Shown: positions 41,379 through 50,010, counted from the first letter of the stretch. The stretch is 64,000 nt of DNA from Duganella sp. CF402 (GCF_900109645.1 NZ_FOBG01000001.1:2524262-2588261); one strand, 5' to 3'. Numbers and translations are program-made. Notes: generated by a model from the sequence alone, not told the origin.

Positions 41379-42908
41379 ATGGAAACGCGCATCCTGATCT
41401 ACGCTCCCATCGGACAGGATGCGCCGCTCGCCGCCAGGGTGCTGGGACTGGCCGCCATCGACAGCCACGTCTGCGCCACGCTGGGTGAGCTGGAGCAGGA
41501 ACTGGCGCGCGGCGTAGGCGCGGTGCTGACGGTGGAGGAAGCGCTGGCGCCGGGCGGCTTCAAGCTGCTGCGCGACTGCGTGGCGCGCCAGCCCGATTGG
41601 TCCGACCTGCCGATCATCCTGCTGACCGGCATCGGCGCCGATTCGCCCATTGTGCGGCAGGCGGTGGTAGCCCTGGGCAACCTCGCCCTGCTGGAACGCC
41701 CGGTGCGCACGCTAACGCTGATCACCGCCTTGCATGCCACGCTGCGCGCGCGCAGCAAGCAGTATCAGGTGCGCGAAGCGGCGCGGCGCAAGGATGAATT
41801 CCTCGCCAGCCTCGGACATGAACTGCGCAATCCGCTGGCGCCGATCCGCACCTCGGTGCAGCTGCTCACCCACCTGTATCCGGGCGCCGCGCCGGTGGCC
41901 CGCATCCGCGACATGGTGGAACGCCAGGTGCGCCTGCTGACCCGCCTGGTCGACGACCTGCTGGACGTGGCGCGCATCACCAGCGGCAAGATCACGCTGC
42001 AGCGCCAGCTGGTGTCGCTGGCGTCGGTGATGAACCATGTGAGCGAATTGTGCCAGCAGGCGTCCGACGCCAAACGCATCCACATCACCTGGCGGCTGCC
42101 GCAGCACGAGGTGATGCTGAATGTAGACTACGCGCGCGTGGTGCAAATCTATGCCAACATCCTGTCCAACGCGATCAAGTTCACGCCGCAGGGCGGGCAT
42201 GTGACGGTATCCGCCACCACCGATGATGACACGCTGCTGGTCAGCATCCGCGACGACGGCATCGGCCTCGATGCCGCCACCATTCCGCGCATCTTCCGCA
42301 TGTTCGAGCAAAGCCAGACCGTCAACGGCCAGTTCTCCAGTGGCCTCGGCATCGGCTTGAGCCTGTCGCGCCAGTTCGCCGAAATGCATGGCGGCACCGT
42401 TAGTGCGCGCAGCGAAGGCATGGGCAAAGGCAGCGAATTCCTGATCCGCCTACCGGTGCTGGACCACCACGGCGCGCGCGACGCCGTGCCGCTGGCGCAG
42501 CAGGCCGGCGCCGATGGCCGCAAGATGCAGGTGTTGGTGGTGGACGACAACCACGACGCCGCCGATTCGCTCACCGCCCTGCTGGAAATCGACGGCTTCG
42601 ATGCACGCACCGTGTACGACGGCGCCTCGGCGGTGGCGTCGGTGCAGGAGCAGACGCCGGACATGATCATCATGGACCTCGGCATGCCCGGCATGGACGG
42701 CTACGCCACCGCACGCGCGATCCGCCAGATCGCCGGCGCGGAGCGCATCCTGCTGCTGGCCCTTACCGGCTGGGGCCAGCACGATGCGCGCCGGCGCACC
42801 GAGGAAGCGGGCTTCGACCATCACCTGGTCAAGCCGGTGGAAATGGGACAGATCATCCGCCTGGCCGGCGCGTGGCAAAACCACGAGCAGGTCCAGGCGG
42901 CGCGCTAG
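41379..42908 (+). CDS. Hybrid histidine kinase paired with the KaiC-like ATPase
   Basis: Soluble hybrid kinase, 509 residues, no transmembrane helix. Residues 1-120 form a receiver-like fold (ILIYAPIGQDAPLAARVL, LPIILLTGIGAD) that lacks the usual acidic pocket and phosphoacceptor Asp, so it looks like a pseudo-receiver. HisKA follows (FLASLGHELRNPLAPIR, His near 150), then HATPase (NILSNAIKFTP, DDGIGLD, GLGIGLSLSRQF). A C-terminal receiver is intact (VLVVDDN, phosphoacceptor in MIIMDLGMPGMDG, Lys in HLVKPVEM). ATG 41379 has GGAG eight bases before it; GTG 41370, which overlaps the KaiC stop, is an alternative. It is probably controlled by the KaiC-like partner. Confidence 0.9.
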   Translation: METRILIYAPIGQDAPLAARVLGLAAIDSHVCATLGELEQELARGVGAVLTVEEALAPGGFKLLRDCVARQPDWSDLPIILLTGIGADSPIVRQAVVALGNLALLERPVRTLTLITALHATLRARSKQYQVREAARRKDEFLASLGHELRNPLAPIRTSVQLLTHLYPGAAPVARIRDMVERQVRLLTRLVDDLLDVARITSGKITLQRQLVSLASVMNHVSELCQQASDAKRIHITWRLPQHEVMLNVDYARVVQIYANILSNAIKFTPQGGHVTVSATTDDDTLLVSIRDDGIGLDAATIPRIFRMFEQSQTVNGQFSSGLGIGLSLSRQFAEMHGGTVSARSEGMGKGSEFLIRLPVLDHHGARDAVPLAQQAGADGRKMQVLVVDDNHDAADSLTALLEIDGFDARTVYDGASAVASVQEQTPDMIIMDLGMPGMDGYATARAIRQIAGAERILLLALTGWGQHDARRRTEEAGFDHHLVKPVEMGQIIRLAGAWQNHEQVQAAR

Positions 42909-42936
42909 CTTACTGCTTACTGCTTACTACTTACTG
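42909..42936. repeat. Four tandem 7-bp repeats at the end of the lipoprotein gene
   Basis: CTTACTG occurs four times in a row, the third copy ending in A. The repeats start just after the hybrid kinase stop and cover the lipoprotein stop codon (42931-42933). Unit gain or loss would not change the lipoprotein much because its stop lies inside the array. Confidence 0.7.
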
Positions 42937-43677
42937 CGGCTTGACGTTGGCCACTGCGCCCAGCAGATACAGGTCGTTGGTGCCTTCGAACGCCGAATCG
43001 GTGCCCAGCACGATCCAGAACTTGCCGTCCTTGTCGGCGGTGAAGGCGATCGCCTCGTCCGACTTGCGGGTGGCCTTGGCAAACTCGGTGCCGCCGCAAT
43101 CGAGGCCATCGATGCCTTGCGTGCCCAGCACCTTGCCCTGCTTGCCGGAGTTGGCCTGGTCGCCGTGATCGAAGTTCAGGCGATAGCGGTTATCGCTGGC
43201 CTGCTTGACCACTTTCGGTTCGTCGGTGGTGGCGGCGGCTACCATGTAGATGCTGTCGCCGCGTGCACCGCCGACGCCGAAGCAGCCGGTGGCGGCGTTG
43301 GTGGCGTAGGTCATCTCAAAGGTCACGGTGTATTTCGCGTTCGGCACCAGGCCACTGAACTGGCGCTTGGTAAAGGTGAACAAGTCGTCGCTGTTGTTGT
43401 GCGAAATCAGGTAGTAGCCCATGCCGCCCACCGGCGGCGCCAGCTTGGACCAGCCAGCGCCGGTCTCGGTCGGCTCGTTATCGTCCTTGTAATCGGCCAC
43501 GCCGGCAACCCAGCCGTCGATGCCCTTGCTGAAGTCGATGGTGATGGTGGACGCCACCGGCTTGGGCGGCGCCACCGGCGCCGCTTGCGGCGGTGGCTGC
43601 TGGAGGTTATCGCCGCCGCAGGCGGTCAGGGCCAGCAGCGCTGCCGCCGCCAAAGTGGAGTACAAAGTTTTTTGCAT
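42931..43677 (-). CDS. Putative lipoprotein, unknown function
   Basis: Lipoprotein of 248 residues: signal peptide with lipobox LTAC (Cys20), a Pro/Gln/Ala linker (residues 25-42), then a beta-rich domain starting STITIDFSKGIDGWVAGVADY. Phrases such as YTVTFEMTYATN and GTDSAFEGTNDLYL, and the overall jelly-roll-like pattern, recall carbohydrate-binding or proprotein-convertase-like domains, but I do not recognise a family. Two Cys (GCFGVGG and LDCGGTEF) may pair. It converges with the KaiC/kinase unit. Confidence 0.75.
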   Translation of the reverse strand: MQKTLYSTLAAAALLALTACGGDNLQQPPPQAAPVAPPKPVASTITIDFSKGIDGWVAGVADYKDDNEPTETGAGWSKLAPPVGGMGYYLISHNNSDDLFTFTKRQFSGLVPNAKYTVTFEMTYATNAATGCFGVGGARGDSIYMVAAATTDEPKVVKQASDNRYRLNFDHGDQANSGKQGKVLGTQGIDGLDCGGTEFAKATRKSDEAIAFTADKDGKFWIVLGTDSAFEGTNDLYLLGAVANVKPQ

Positions 43678-43826
43678 TATCAGTTTTCCCCTAGTGATGT
43701 GCGACGCTCTCGTGAAGCGCCGCAGGGCAGTCTACGGAAAACTTGTAAAGACAAAAAAGTAATTTGTAACGTGTGGTAAGTTACATTTTTTAACCACTAT
43801 GACATGGACATTGGTTGCAAAAACCT

Positions 43827-45734
43827 TTATTTCCAGTCGCCGCGCAGGGCCGCCACGCGCTGCTTCAAATCGTCCGGCGACACGTCCTGCGGCGCCACCG
43901 GCGTGCCCACCGCCAGCGCCAGGCGCGAACGCAGGCCCTTGCGGAATACGCGCTCGAACACATTCTCCTGGTTGCGGCTCAACAGATGGCCCCATAGACC
44001 GCGCAGCGCCATCGGGATCACCGGCACCTTGGTGCGCTCGATGATCTTGGCGACGCCGCCCTTGAAGTCATTGATATCGCCGGTGCGCGTAAGCTGCCCT
44101 TCCGGGAAGATGCACACCAGTTCACCTTCGTGCAGCGCCTGTGCGATATCAACGTAGGCCTTCTCCATCAGCCACGGGTCTTCCTTGGCCGGCGCGATCG
44201 GGATGGCGCGCGCGGTGCGGAAGATCCAGCCCAGCAGCGGCAGCTTGAAGATGCGGTGGTCCATCACGAAGCGAATCGGGCGCGGCGCGGCGGCGCCGAT
44301 CACGATGGCGTCGACATACGACACGTGGTTACACACCAGCACCGCCGCGCCTTCGGCCGGAATGCGCTCGGCGTCCACCACGTGCACGCGGTGGATGGTG
44401 TGGATCAGCAGCCAGGCCAGGAAGCGCATCAGGAATTCCGGCACCAGCGAGAAGATGTAGATCGCCACCACGGCGTTCAACAGCGCGGTCACGAGGAACA
44501 GCTGCGGGATGCTCAGGCCCTGCCCCAGCAGCACGATGGCCAGGCCGGCCGCCGCCACCATGAACAGCGCGTTCAGGATGTTCATGCCGGCGATGGTGCG
44601 CGAAATGTGGGCCGGGTCGCAGCGCAGCTGGATCAGCGCGAACAGCGGCACGATGAAGAAACCGCCGAACATGCCGATCATCAGCACATCGAACAGGATG
44701 CGCCACATGCCGTGCTGCGCCAGCAGCGCGAATGCATCGAGGTGCACGCCTGCCGATGCTGCCACCGCCGTGCTACTGAAGGCCAGGCTGGCAAAGTACA
44801 AATCCACGCCAAACACCGTCAGGCCAATGGAGCCGAACGGTACCAGGCCGATCTCCACCTTGCGGCCCGACAAGCGCTCACACAGCAGCGAACCGCTGCC
44901 CACGCCGAGCGAGAAAATCGTCAACAGCAGAACGAAGGCGCCGTGGTCGCCGTGCAGGTAATCCTTGGCGTAGACCGGGAACTGCGCCAGCACCAGCGCG
45001 CCGTAGAACCAGAACCACGAGTTACCCAGCATGGACAGGAACACAGAACGGTTCTTGCGCGAGAAATTGATATTGCGGATCGACTCGCCGATAAAGTTCC
45101 AGCTCACCTTGAGTTCCGGCGCCGGCGCCGGCGACAGCGGAATGCGGTAGGCGGCGGCCAGCCCCATCGCCGCAACGCAAACGGTGGCGGCGGCTTCCAG
45201 CAGCAGGCCGTGCGGCTGCTGCACCACCAGCACCGCGCCCAGCACCTCGCCCATCAGGATGCCGACGAAGGTGCCCATCTCGGTGACGCCGTTGCCGCCG
45301 ATGAGTTCCTCCGGCTTCAACTGCTGCGGCAGGTAGGCATATTTGACGGGGCCGAACAGCGTCGAATGCACGCCCATGCCCACCACGGCGGCGATCAGCA
45401 GCCAGAGATGATGCGTGACCCAGCCGATGCCGGCCACGCACATGATGGCCACTTCCAGCCACTTGACGAAGCGCGTCAGGCTGGACTTCTCGAACTTGTC
45501 GGCCAGCTGGCCGGCGGTGGCCGAGAACAGCACATATGGCAGGATGAACAGGCCGGGAATCAGGTTCGTGACCAGCGACGGCGACATCGTGGTCCAGCTC
45601 ATGGCATCGAAAGTGATGATGACCACCAGCGCGGTCTTGAACAAATTATCGTTAAACGCGCCGAGGAACTGGGTCCAGAAAAACGGCGCGAAGCGGCGCT
45701 GCTTCAACAGGGAAAACTGGTTGGGCTGGCTCAT
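43827..45734 (-). CDS. LplT-PlsC fusion: MFS lysophospholipid flippase with acyltransferase
   Basis: Fusion protein of 635 residues. The N-terminal ~410 residues form an MFS/LplT-type transporter (QFLGAFNDNLFKTALVV, FGPVKYAYLPQ, about 12 helices). The C-terminal ~200 residues form a PlsC acyltransferase with the HX4D motif NHVSYVD, and FPEGQLTRTG. The acyl-ACP synthetase domain found in Aas or in longer three-part fusions is missing. It should flip lysophospholipid inward and re-acylate it, a phospholipid repair route. ATG 45732-45734. It lies alone between the lipoprotein gene and the two-component system. Confidence 0.93.
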   Translation of the reverse strand: MSQPNQFSLLKQRRFAPFFWTQFLGAFNDNLFKTALVVIITFDAMSWTTMSPSLVTNLIPGLFILPYVLFSATAGQLADKFEKSSLTRFVKWLEVAIMCVAGIGWVTHHLWLLIAAVVGMGVHSTLFGPVKYAYLPQQLKPEELIGGNGVTEMGTFVGILMGEVLGAVLVVQQPHGLLLEAAATVCVAAMGLAAAYRIPLSPAPAPELKVSWNFIGESIRNINFSRKNRSVFLSMLGNSWFWFYGALVLAQFPVYAKDYLHGDHGAFVLLLTIFSLGVGSGSLLCERLSGRKVEIGLVPFGSIGLTVFGVDLYFASLAFSSTAVAASAGVHLDAFALLAQHGMWRILFDVLMIGMFGGFFIVPLFALIQLRCDPAHISRTIAGMNILNALFMVAAAGLAIVLLGQGLSIPQLFLVTALLNAVVAIYIFSLVPEFLMRFLAWLLIHTIHRVHVVDAERIPAEGAAVLVCNHVSYVDAIVIGAAAPRPIRFVMDHRIFKLPLLGWIFRTARAIPIAPAKEDPWLMEKAYVDIAQALHEGELVCIFPEGQLTRTGDINDFKGGVAKIIERTKVPVIPMALRGLWGHLLSRNQENVFERVFRKGLRSRLALAVGTPVAPQDVSPDDLKQRVAALRGDWK

Positions 45735-45867
45735 GTGCGGCGGTTCCGTTCAATATGAAGTTTCCGGAAAGATTGAACGGATTATAACCGCACGCTGGCG
45801 GCTCTTGGCATGCTTAAAAGCAAGGTGACTGCGGCCGATCAATCGGCCCAAGTCCCCAGTCATCCGT

Positions 45868-47151
45868 TTATGCGGCTCTGATTGGCATTGCAATGCTGAT
45901 ACGAGTCCCAGCGGCCAGTCCGGCGTCGATGCTGATCCGGCCGCCTGCCGCGTACACCCGTTCACGCATGCCGATCAGCCCGATGCCGGCCGAAGCCTGG
46001 GCCGTGTCGAAGCCCACGCCGTTGTCGGCGATCTGCATGCCCAACTCGCCCGCCTCAAGCGACAAGCTCACCGTCGCCTGCGTTGCACGTGCATGTTTCA
46101 CGATGTTGGACAAGGCTTCCTGCACAATGCGATACGCCGAGATAGCAATACCGCTCTCCATGCCCGAGAAGTCGCCATGCGCGTGCAAATCGAAGCGGCA
46201 GCCGCTGCGCGCGCTGTCATAGTGGCGCACCATCTCCTCCAAAGCCCCGTCGAGGCCCAGCATATCCAGCACCTCCGGCCGCAAACGGCGCACCAGTGCC
46301 CGTCCGCTGTTGTACAGGCCCAGCGTCAGCTTGATGATGGATTGCGCCTTCTCGCGCACCTCGCCCTCCGGGCTGAGATCGGCAATCCGCTGCGCCTCCA
46401 GCCGGGCCGCGATCAGGGTCGCGTTCAACTCGTCGTGAATCTCCAGCGCGATGCTCTGGCGTTCGTCCTCCACCGCTGTATTGACTTTGCCGATCAGGCG
46501 CCGCTTCTCGGCATCGGCCTCTCGCAGCGCCTGCATCGACGCATGCAGCGACGCATTGAGTCCCTTGGCCAGCTGCCACGCCAACAGCACGCACGCCAGC
46601 AAGCCGAGGCTGGCGACCAGCAGTTCGACATAAAACCGGCGCGTCTGCTTGAGCAGCAGCGCCGACGGCGACATGGTCACCCGCACATAGCCCATCGTCT
46701 CCACCGTTGCGCCGCTGGCGCCGGCCGGCCGGTCCTTCTGATACGGCTTGCCATCCGGCCCCAGCATGGCGACCCACATCAGGCGCTTGAGCACGGGAGC
46801 CTCGTAGTAGCGCGCCTCCGGTTCGCCGGCGACGCGGGCAGCCGCATGCACCAGCTCGCGCCGCTGCGCGTCCAGTACATCGATGCGATAAATGCTCGGA
46901 TCGGCGCGCAGCAGGCCGTTGATGGTCAGCTTCAAATCATCGTAGCGGTGCGACACCAGGCTGAACTCGCTGCTGTCGGCCAGCACCTTGGCCACCAGCG
47001 GACCGCGCTCGGCCATCTCCTCGTGCACTTCCGACAGGCGCGACTGATAGGCGTACCAGACAAAGCTGGCAAACAGATAGGCCAGTGGAATGGCGGTCAT
47101 CGCCATCAGCCGCGTGCGCACGCTCCAGCCGCGCCAGACTTGCCAGCGCAT
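45868..47151 (-). CDS. Membrane sensor histidine kinase (HisKA_3, NarX/DegS class)
   Basis: Kinase of 427 residues. TM helix 1 (TAIPLAYLFASFVWYAYQ) and TM helix 2 (LLVASLGLLACVLLAWQLA) flank a periplasmic domain of about 130 residues. The HisKA_3 dimerisation helix holds the phospho-His in SIALEIHDELNATL. The ATPase domain has ALSNIVKHARAT, QIADNGVGFD and GIGLIGMRERVYAAGG, as in NarX, DegS and UhpB kinases. Its ATG shares one base with the stop codon of the regulator gene upstream, so the two are translationally coupled. The signal is unknown. Confidence 0.92.
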   Translation of the reverse strand: MRWQVWRGWSVRTRLMAMTAIPLAYLFASFVWYAYQSRLSEVHEEMAERGPLVAKVLADSSEFSLVSHRYDDLKLTINGLLRADPSIYRIDVLDAQRRELVHAAARVAGEPEARYYEAPVLKRLMWVAMLGPDGKPYQKDRPAGASGATVETMGYVRVTMSPSALLLKQTRRFYVELLVASLGLLACVLLAWQLAKGLNASLHASMQALREADAEKRRLIGKVNTAVEDERQSIALEIHDELNATLIAARLEAQRIADLSPEGEVREKAQSIIKLTLGLYNSGRALVRRLRPEVLDMLGLDGALEEMVRHYDSARSGCRFDLHAHGDFSGMESGIAISAYRIVQEALSNIVKHARATQATVSLSLEAGELGMQIADNGVGFDTAQASAGIGLIGMRERVYAAGGRISIDAGLAAGTRISIAMPIRAA

Positions 47152-47789
47152 CAGGGCTCAATCAGGCCATGCTTGACGGCCAGCTTGGTGATGTAGGCCG
47201 GACGGTGGACGCCCAGCTTTTCCTTCACCGCCTGGCTGATATTGCTGATGGTCTTGGTGGAGACATCGAGCTTCTCGGCGATTTCGGCGTTGGTCAGCCC
47301 TTCCGCCATCAGCGTAAAGATTTCCAGCGCGCGCTCGTCCAGTTGCGACTGCGGCGAGACGTCGCCGCGCACCGACAAATTGGCCAGCCGTTCGGCGATA
47401 TGCGGCAGGAAGTACAGCTCGCCGCCATGCGCCCGCCGCACGGCGGCGGCCAGGTCTGAAGGATCGCAGTCCTTGGTCATGAAGGCGCGACCGCCGAGAC
47501 GGTAGGTTTCCTTGATGAGGCTGTCCTGGTCGAACTGGCTGAGGAAGACGATGGCGGCCGATGGTGTGTCGGCGAGAATCTGCTTGGCCACATCCAGTCC
47601 GGTCAATTGCTCGCCAAAGCGAATGTCGAGCACGAGCACATCCGGCTGCAACTGACGGTACTGCGCCAGCGCCTCGTCCGGCGTACGCGCCTGCGCCACC
47701 ACTTCCAGCCCCTGCCCCTCCAGCGACATGGCAAAGCCGGTCATCACAATCGGATGGTCGTCCGCCAGCATTACGCGTATTTTCTTCAT
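47151..47789 (-). CDS. NarL/FixJ-family response regulator
   Basis: Response regulator, 212 residues. Receiver domain: MKKIRVMLADDHPIVMTGF, phospho-Asp in PDVLVLDIRFGEQ, Lys in AFMTKDCDPSD. LuxR-type DNA-binding domain: LDERALEIFTLMAEGLTNAEIAEKL and VSTKTISNISQAVKEKLGVHR. GAGGTAG lies before ATG 47787-47789; the frame is open further upstream without support. It precedes its partner kinase. The divergent TonB-like gene 144 bp away is an obvious candidate target. Confidence 0.93.
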   Translation of the reverse strand: MKKIRVMLADDHPIVMTGFAMSLEGQGLEVVAQARTPDEALAQYRQLQPDVLVLDIRFGEQLTGLDVAKQILADTPSAAIVFLSQFDQDSLIKETYRLGGRAFMTKDCDPSDLAAAVRRAHGGELYFLPHIAERLANLSVRGDVSPQSQLDERALEIFTLMAEGLTNAEIAEKLDVSTKTISNISQAVKEKLGVHRPAYITKLAVKHGLIEP

Positions 47790-47932
47790 TTTACTACCTC
47801 TAAGTGCATTCCATTGCTTGATGGTGGAAGCATAACACACCATGACAGCGCAAAAAGCGCTTTGTTTTTACTATTCAATGGAATAGTATACTTCCAATAC
47901 ATAGCAATATTTACCACCACAGAGGAGTAGTC

Positions 47933-48562
47933 ATGAATCAAAAGAAGAACCTGACGGGCATGACCACGGTGGTCCTGCTGCATGTACTGCTGCTGGCCGC
48001 CTTCTTGCACGGATCGAAGTTGACCGTGTTCCATTCAGCGCCGCCGGTGATCGATCTGGTGCCCAATCTGGATCCGCCGCCACCCAAGGTGCGCGACGTG
48101 CAAGTGGATGAACCGGTACTATCGCCGCCGAAGACGATCTTCGTGCCGGAACCGGTGGTGGACGTCTTCACCGATGCGCCGCCGCTCAGCAGGACCACCG
48201 AGCGGCCGCCTGAACAGCCGCCCGTGGCGAGGCCGGCCGACACCGGCGACGTCAAGGCGGCGCCAGTCAAGGCCGCACCCGCCGTGGTCGCCGCTGTGGT
48301 GGACGCCAACGCCTGCACCAAACCGGACTACCCCAAGTCCTCCCTGCGCAACGGCGACACCGGCACCGTCATGCTGGCCCTGCTGATCGGCACCGATGGC
48401 AAGGTGGCCGACTCGCGTATTGAGCGTTCCAGCGGCTTCCGCGAACTCGACCGCGCCGCCCAGGCGGGCCTGAGTTTATGCAAGTTCAAGCCTGGTACGG
48501 TGGACGGCGTAGCCCAGCAATCCTGGACCCGCATGCAGTACGTCTGGAGCCTGAACGATTAA
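47933..48562 (+). CDS. TonB-family energy transducer-like protein
   Basis: TonB-like protein, 209 residues: N-terminal membrane anchor (TTVVLLHVLLLAAFLHG, with the conserved-type His inside), a Pro/Val/Glu-rich periplasmic spacer (residues 40-120), then a TonB C-terminal domain (CTKPDYPKSSLRNGDTGTVMLALLIGTDGKV, SSGFRELDRAA, CKFKPGTVDG). Two Cys could form a disulfide. AGAGGAG precedes ATG 47933. No exbB/exbD accompanies it, so it would borrow these from elsewhere. It could serve one of the organism's TonB-dependent receptors, such as the one at 11114-13372. Confidence 0.87.
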   Translation: MNQKKNLTGMTTVVLLHVLLLAAFLHGSKLTVFHSAPPVIDLVPNLDPPPPKVRDVQVDEPVLSPPKTIFVPEPVVDVFTDAPPLSRTTERPPEQPPVARPADTGDVKAAPVKAAPAVVAAVVDANACTKPDYPKSSLRNGDTGTVMLALLIGTDGKVADSRIERSSGFRELDRAAQAGLSLCKFKPGTVDGVAQQSWTRMQYVWSLND

Positions 48563-48579
48563 GCCCAGCCGCCGCAGAT

Positions 48580-48608
48580 TTGCATTATTTGCTACGCTTC
48601 TATATAAT
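48580..48608 (+). promoter_or_regulatory. Sigma-70 promoter of the outer-membrane protein gene
   Basis: TTGCAT (48580-48585) and a perfect TATAAT (48603-48608) are 17 bases apart, placing the transcription start near 48615, just before the hairpin at 48618 and about 60 bases before the ATG. Confidence 0.75.
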
Positions 48609-48617
48609 GTTGCCCCT

Positions 48618-48651
48618 GCGAAACGTGACGTGTAGTCCCGTTTCGCTTTTT
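48618..48651 (+). terminator. 5'-leader hairpin followed by a T-run
   Basis: Arms GCGAAACG (48618-48625) and CGTTTCGC (48639-48646) form a perfect 8-bp stem followed by TTTTT. Lying directly after the predicted start of the outer-membrane protein transcript, it could be an attenuator, a stabilising 5' stem, or the terminator of the upstream TonB-like gene. Confidence 0.6.
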
Positions 48652-48675
48652 CGCCCCACTATAAGAGAGAGCAAC

Positions 48676-49233
48676 ATGAAAAAAACTATCTTCGCAGCAC
48701 TGATCGCAGCCCTGGCGGCCCCACTGGCAGCCCAAGCTGAAGGCGCCTACATCGGCGGCAACGTCGGCCGTGCCGAGCAAAAAATCGAAGTTGATGGCTA
48801 CAGCTTCAAGGAAAGCACCACCGCGTACAAACTGTACGGCGGCTACACCTACAACCAGAACTTCGGTTTCGAAGTCGGTTTTGCTGACCTGCGCGAAGCA
48901 GAAAAATCGGGCAACGGCGCGCGCATCGCTTCCGAGCCTAAATCGATTTACCTGGCCGCTACCGGCACCCTGCCGCTGAACGAGCAGTTCTCGGTGTTCG
49001 GTAAAGTTGGCGTGGCTTCGACCCACGTGAAAGTATCGGCATCGGCTGCTGGTTTCTCGGACAGCGCGTCGGACAACCGCACCTCGCCATATATCAGCGT
49101 CGGCGCATCGTTCGCGCTGAACAAAAACGTGAGCTTCGTGGCTGAGTACGAAAACTTCGGCAAGATCGCCAAAGACGGCGGCGACCACATCAAGGCAGAC
49201 TTCGTGTCGGCCGGCGTGCGTTACTCGTTCTAA
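48676..49233 (+). CDS. Small outer-membrane beta-barrel protein (OmpA-like/Opacity family)
   Basis: Outer-membrane barrel protein, 185 residues, with a signal peptide (1-21, AAQA) and about eight amphipathic strands: GAYIGGNVGRAE, KLYGGYTYNQNFGFEVGFAD, SIYLAATGTLPLNEQFSVFGKVGVAST. The terminal strand is VSAGVRYSF, ending in Phe as the BAM signal requires. No peptidoglycan-binding OmpA C-domain. It has its own promoter and a leader hairpin. A 24-base inverted repeat follows the gene and may end transcription. Specific function unknown. Confidence 0.9.
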   Translation: MKKTIFAALIAALAAPLAAQAEGAYIGGNVGRAEQKIEVDGYSFKESTTAYKLYGGYTYNQNFGFEVGFADLREAEKSGNGARIASEPKSIYLAATGTLPLNEQFSVFGKVGVASTHVKVSASAAGFSDSASDNRTSPYISVGASFALNKNVSFVAEYENFGKIAKDGGDHIKADFVSAGVRYSF

Positions 49234-49242
49234 GCACCACCA

Positions 49243-49328
49243 CCGTCGTTCCGGCGCAGGCCGGAACCTATAGAACGCTTGAAGTAAAGCACACTCAGTA
49301 TGGATTCCGGCCTGCGCCGGAATGACGG
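49243..49328. repeat. REP-like long inverted repeat between convergent genes
   Basis: Arms at 49243-49266 and 49305-49328 are complementary at 23 of 24 positions, with a 38-base spacer. Each arm is itself an imperfect GC-rich palindrome of the TTCCGGC...GCCGGAA kind. Such elements are typical of REP/BIME families at convergent gene ends and may act as a bidirectional terminator. Confidence 0.75.
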
Positions 49329-49332
49329 CGAT

Positions 49333-49959
49333 TCACGAAGCTGAGAGAGTTACTACTTCAATGAGCGGTGGCTTTTCCAGCGGTTTGTCAGTGCACAGCA
49401 CCATCGACAATTCCGCATGCGGCAGCACCAGGCAATGGCCGCCGCCGGTGATGCCCAGCTTGAAGCGGGCTTCCTTCTCGCTCCACAACCGGTAGAAACC
49501 TTCCACACGCTCATCGCCGGACAGGCCTTGCAGGCGCTCCCACTGCGACATCTCGACACTATCGAACGCCTGCGCCGCCAGCGCATTGAGGTCGCGCGTC
49601 CCGTCCTTCATTTCAATGTCCAGCCCCAGCGCAGTGTGCGCGCTGACCGCGCACGCCACCCAGCGGCCGCTGTGGGCGATGCTGAAACCGGGCTGCACGC
49701 CCTTGATCACCGGCGCGGCCAGGCGCGGCGCCTTGCCCACCTGCTCTTCCAGCTTGATCTCCTGCGGCGTCACGCCGAGCAAGCGGCCCAGCGCCATGCG
49801 CAGCAGCACCCGGCCGACCACGAACTGGCGCTGCCGCTGCGCGCGCACGAAGCGCTGGTGGCGCGCCATCTCGCCCGGCGAGAGCCAGCCGCGCAAGCGC
49901 TGCAGCTCGGCGTCGGTCACCGCGTCCGCATCCACCATCCAGAAAGAAGCCTTCGTCAT
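49333..49959 (-). CDS. 4'-phosphopantetheinyl transferase (Sfp type)
   Basis: Sfp-type transferase, 208 residues, that attaches the phosphopantetheine arm from CoA to carrier proteins. The signatures LGLDIEM (Mg-binding Asp/Glu) and FYRLWSEKEARFKL are both present, and the N-terminal half has RFVVGRVLLRMAL-type residues (QFVVGRVLLRMALGRLL). ATG 49957-49959 was chosen because homology starts there; an ATG 33 bases upstream is in frame. No polyketide or peptide synthetase gene lies within the window, so its carrier-protein partners are elsewhere. Confidence 0.92.
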   Translation of the reverse strand: MTKASFWMVDADAVTDAELQRLRGWLSPGEMARHQRFVRAQRQRQFVVGRVLLRMALGRLLGVTPQEIKLEEQVGKAPRLAAPVIKGVQPGFSIAHSGRWVACAVSAHTALGLDIEMKDGTRDLNALAAQAFDSVEMSQWERLQGLSGDERVEGFYRLWSEKEARFKLGITGGGHCLVLPHAELSMVLCTDKPLEKPPLIEVVTLSAS

Positions 49960-50010
49960 CGTGAGAACTATTGCCCTGAACCAAAAGGGCATTATAGTAC
50001 GACGACCGGC

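Noticed and set aside
42909..42936. Tandem 7-bp repeats as a phase-variation switch
   Set aside because: The array covers the stop codon of the lipoprotein gene and not a promoter or early coding part, so changes in copy number would have little effect.
49333..49959. Phosphopantetheinyl transferase as marker of a polyketide or peptide biosynthetic cluster
   Set aside because: The neighbours are an outer-membrane protein and an ABC importer; no carrier-protein or synthetase gene is within the window.
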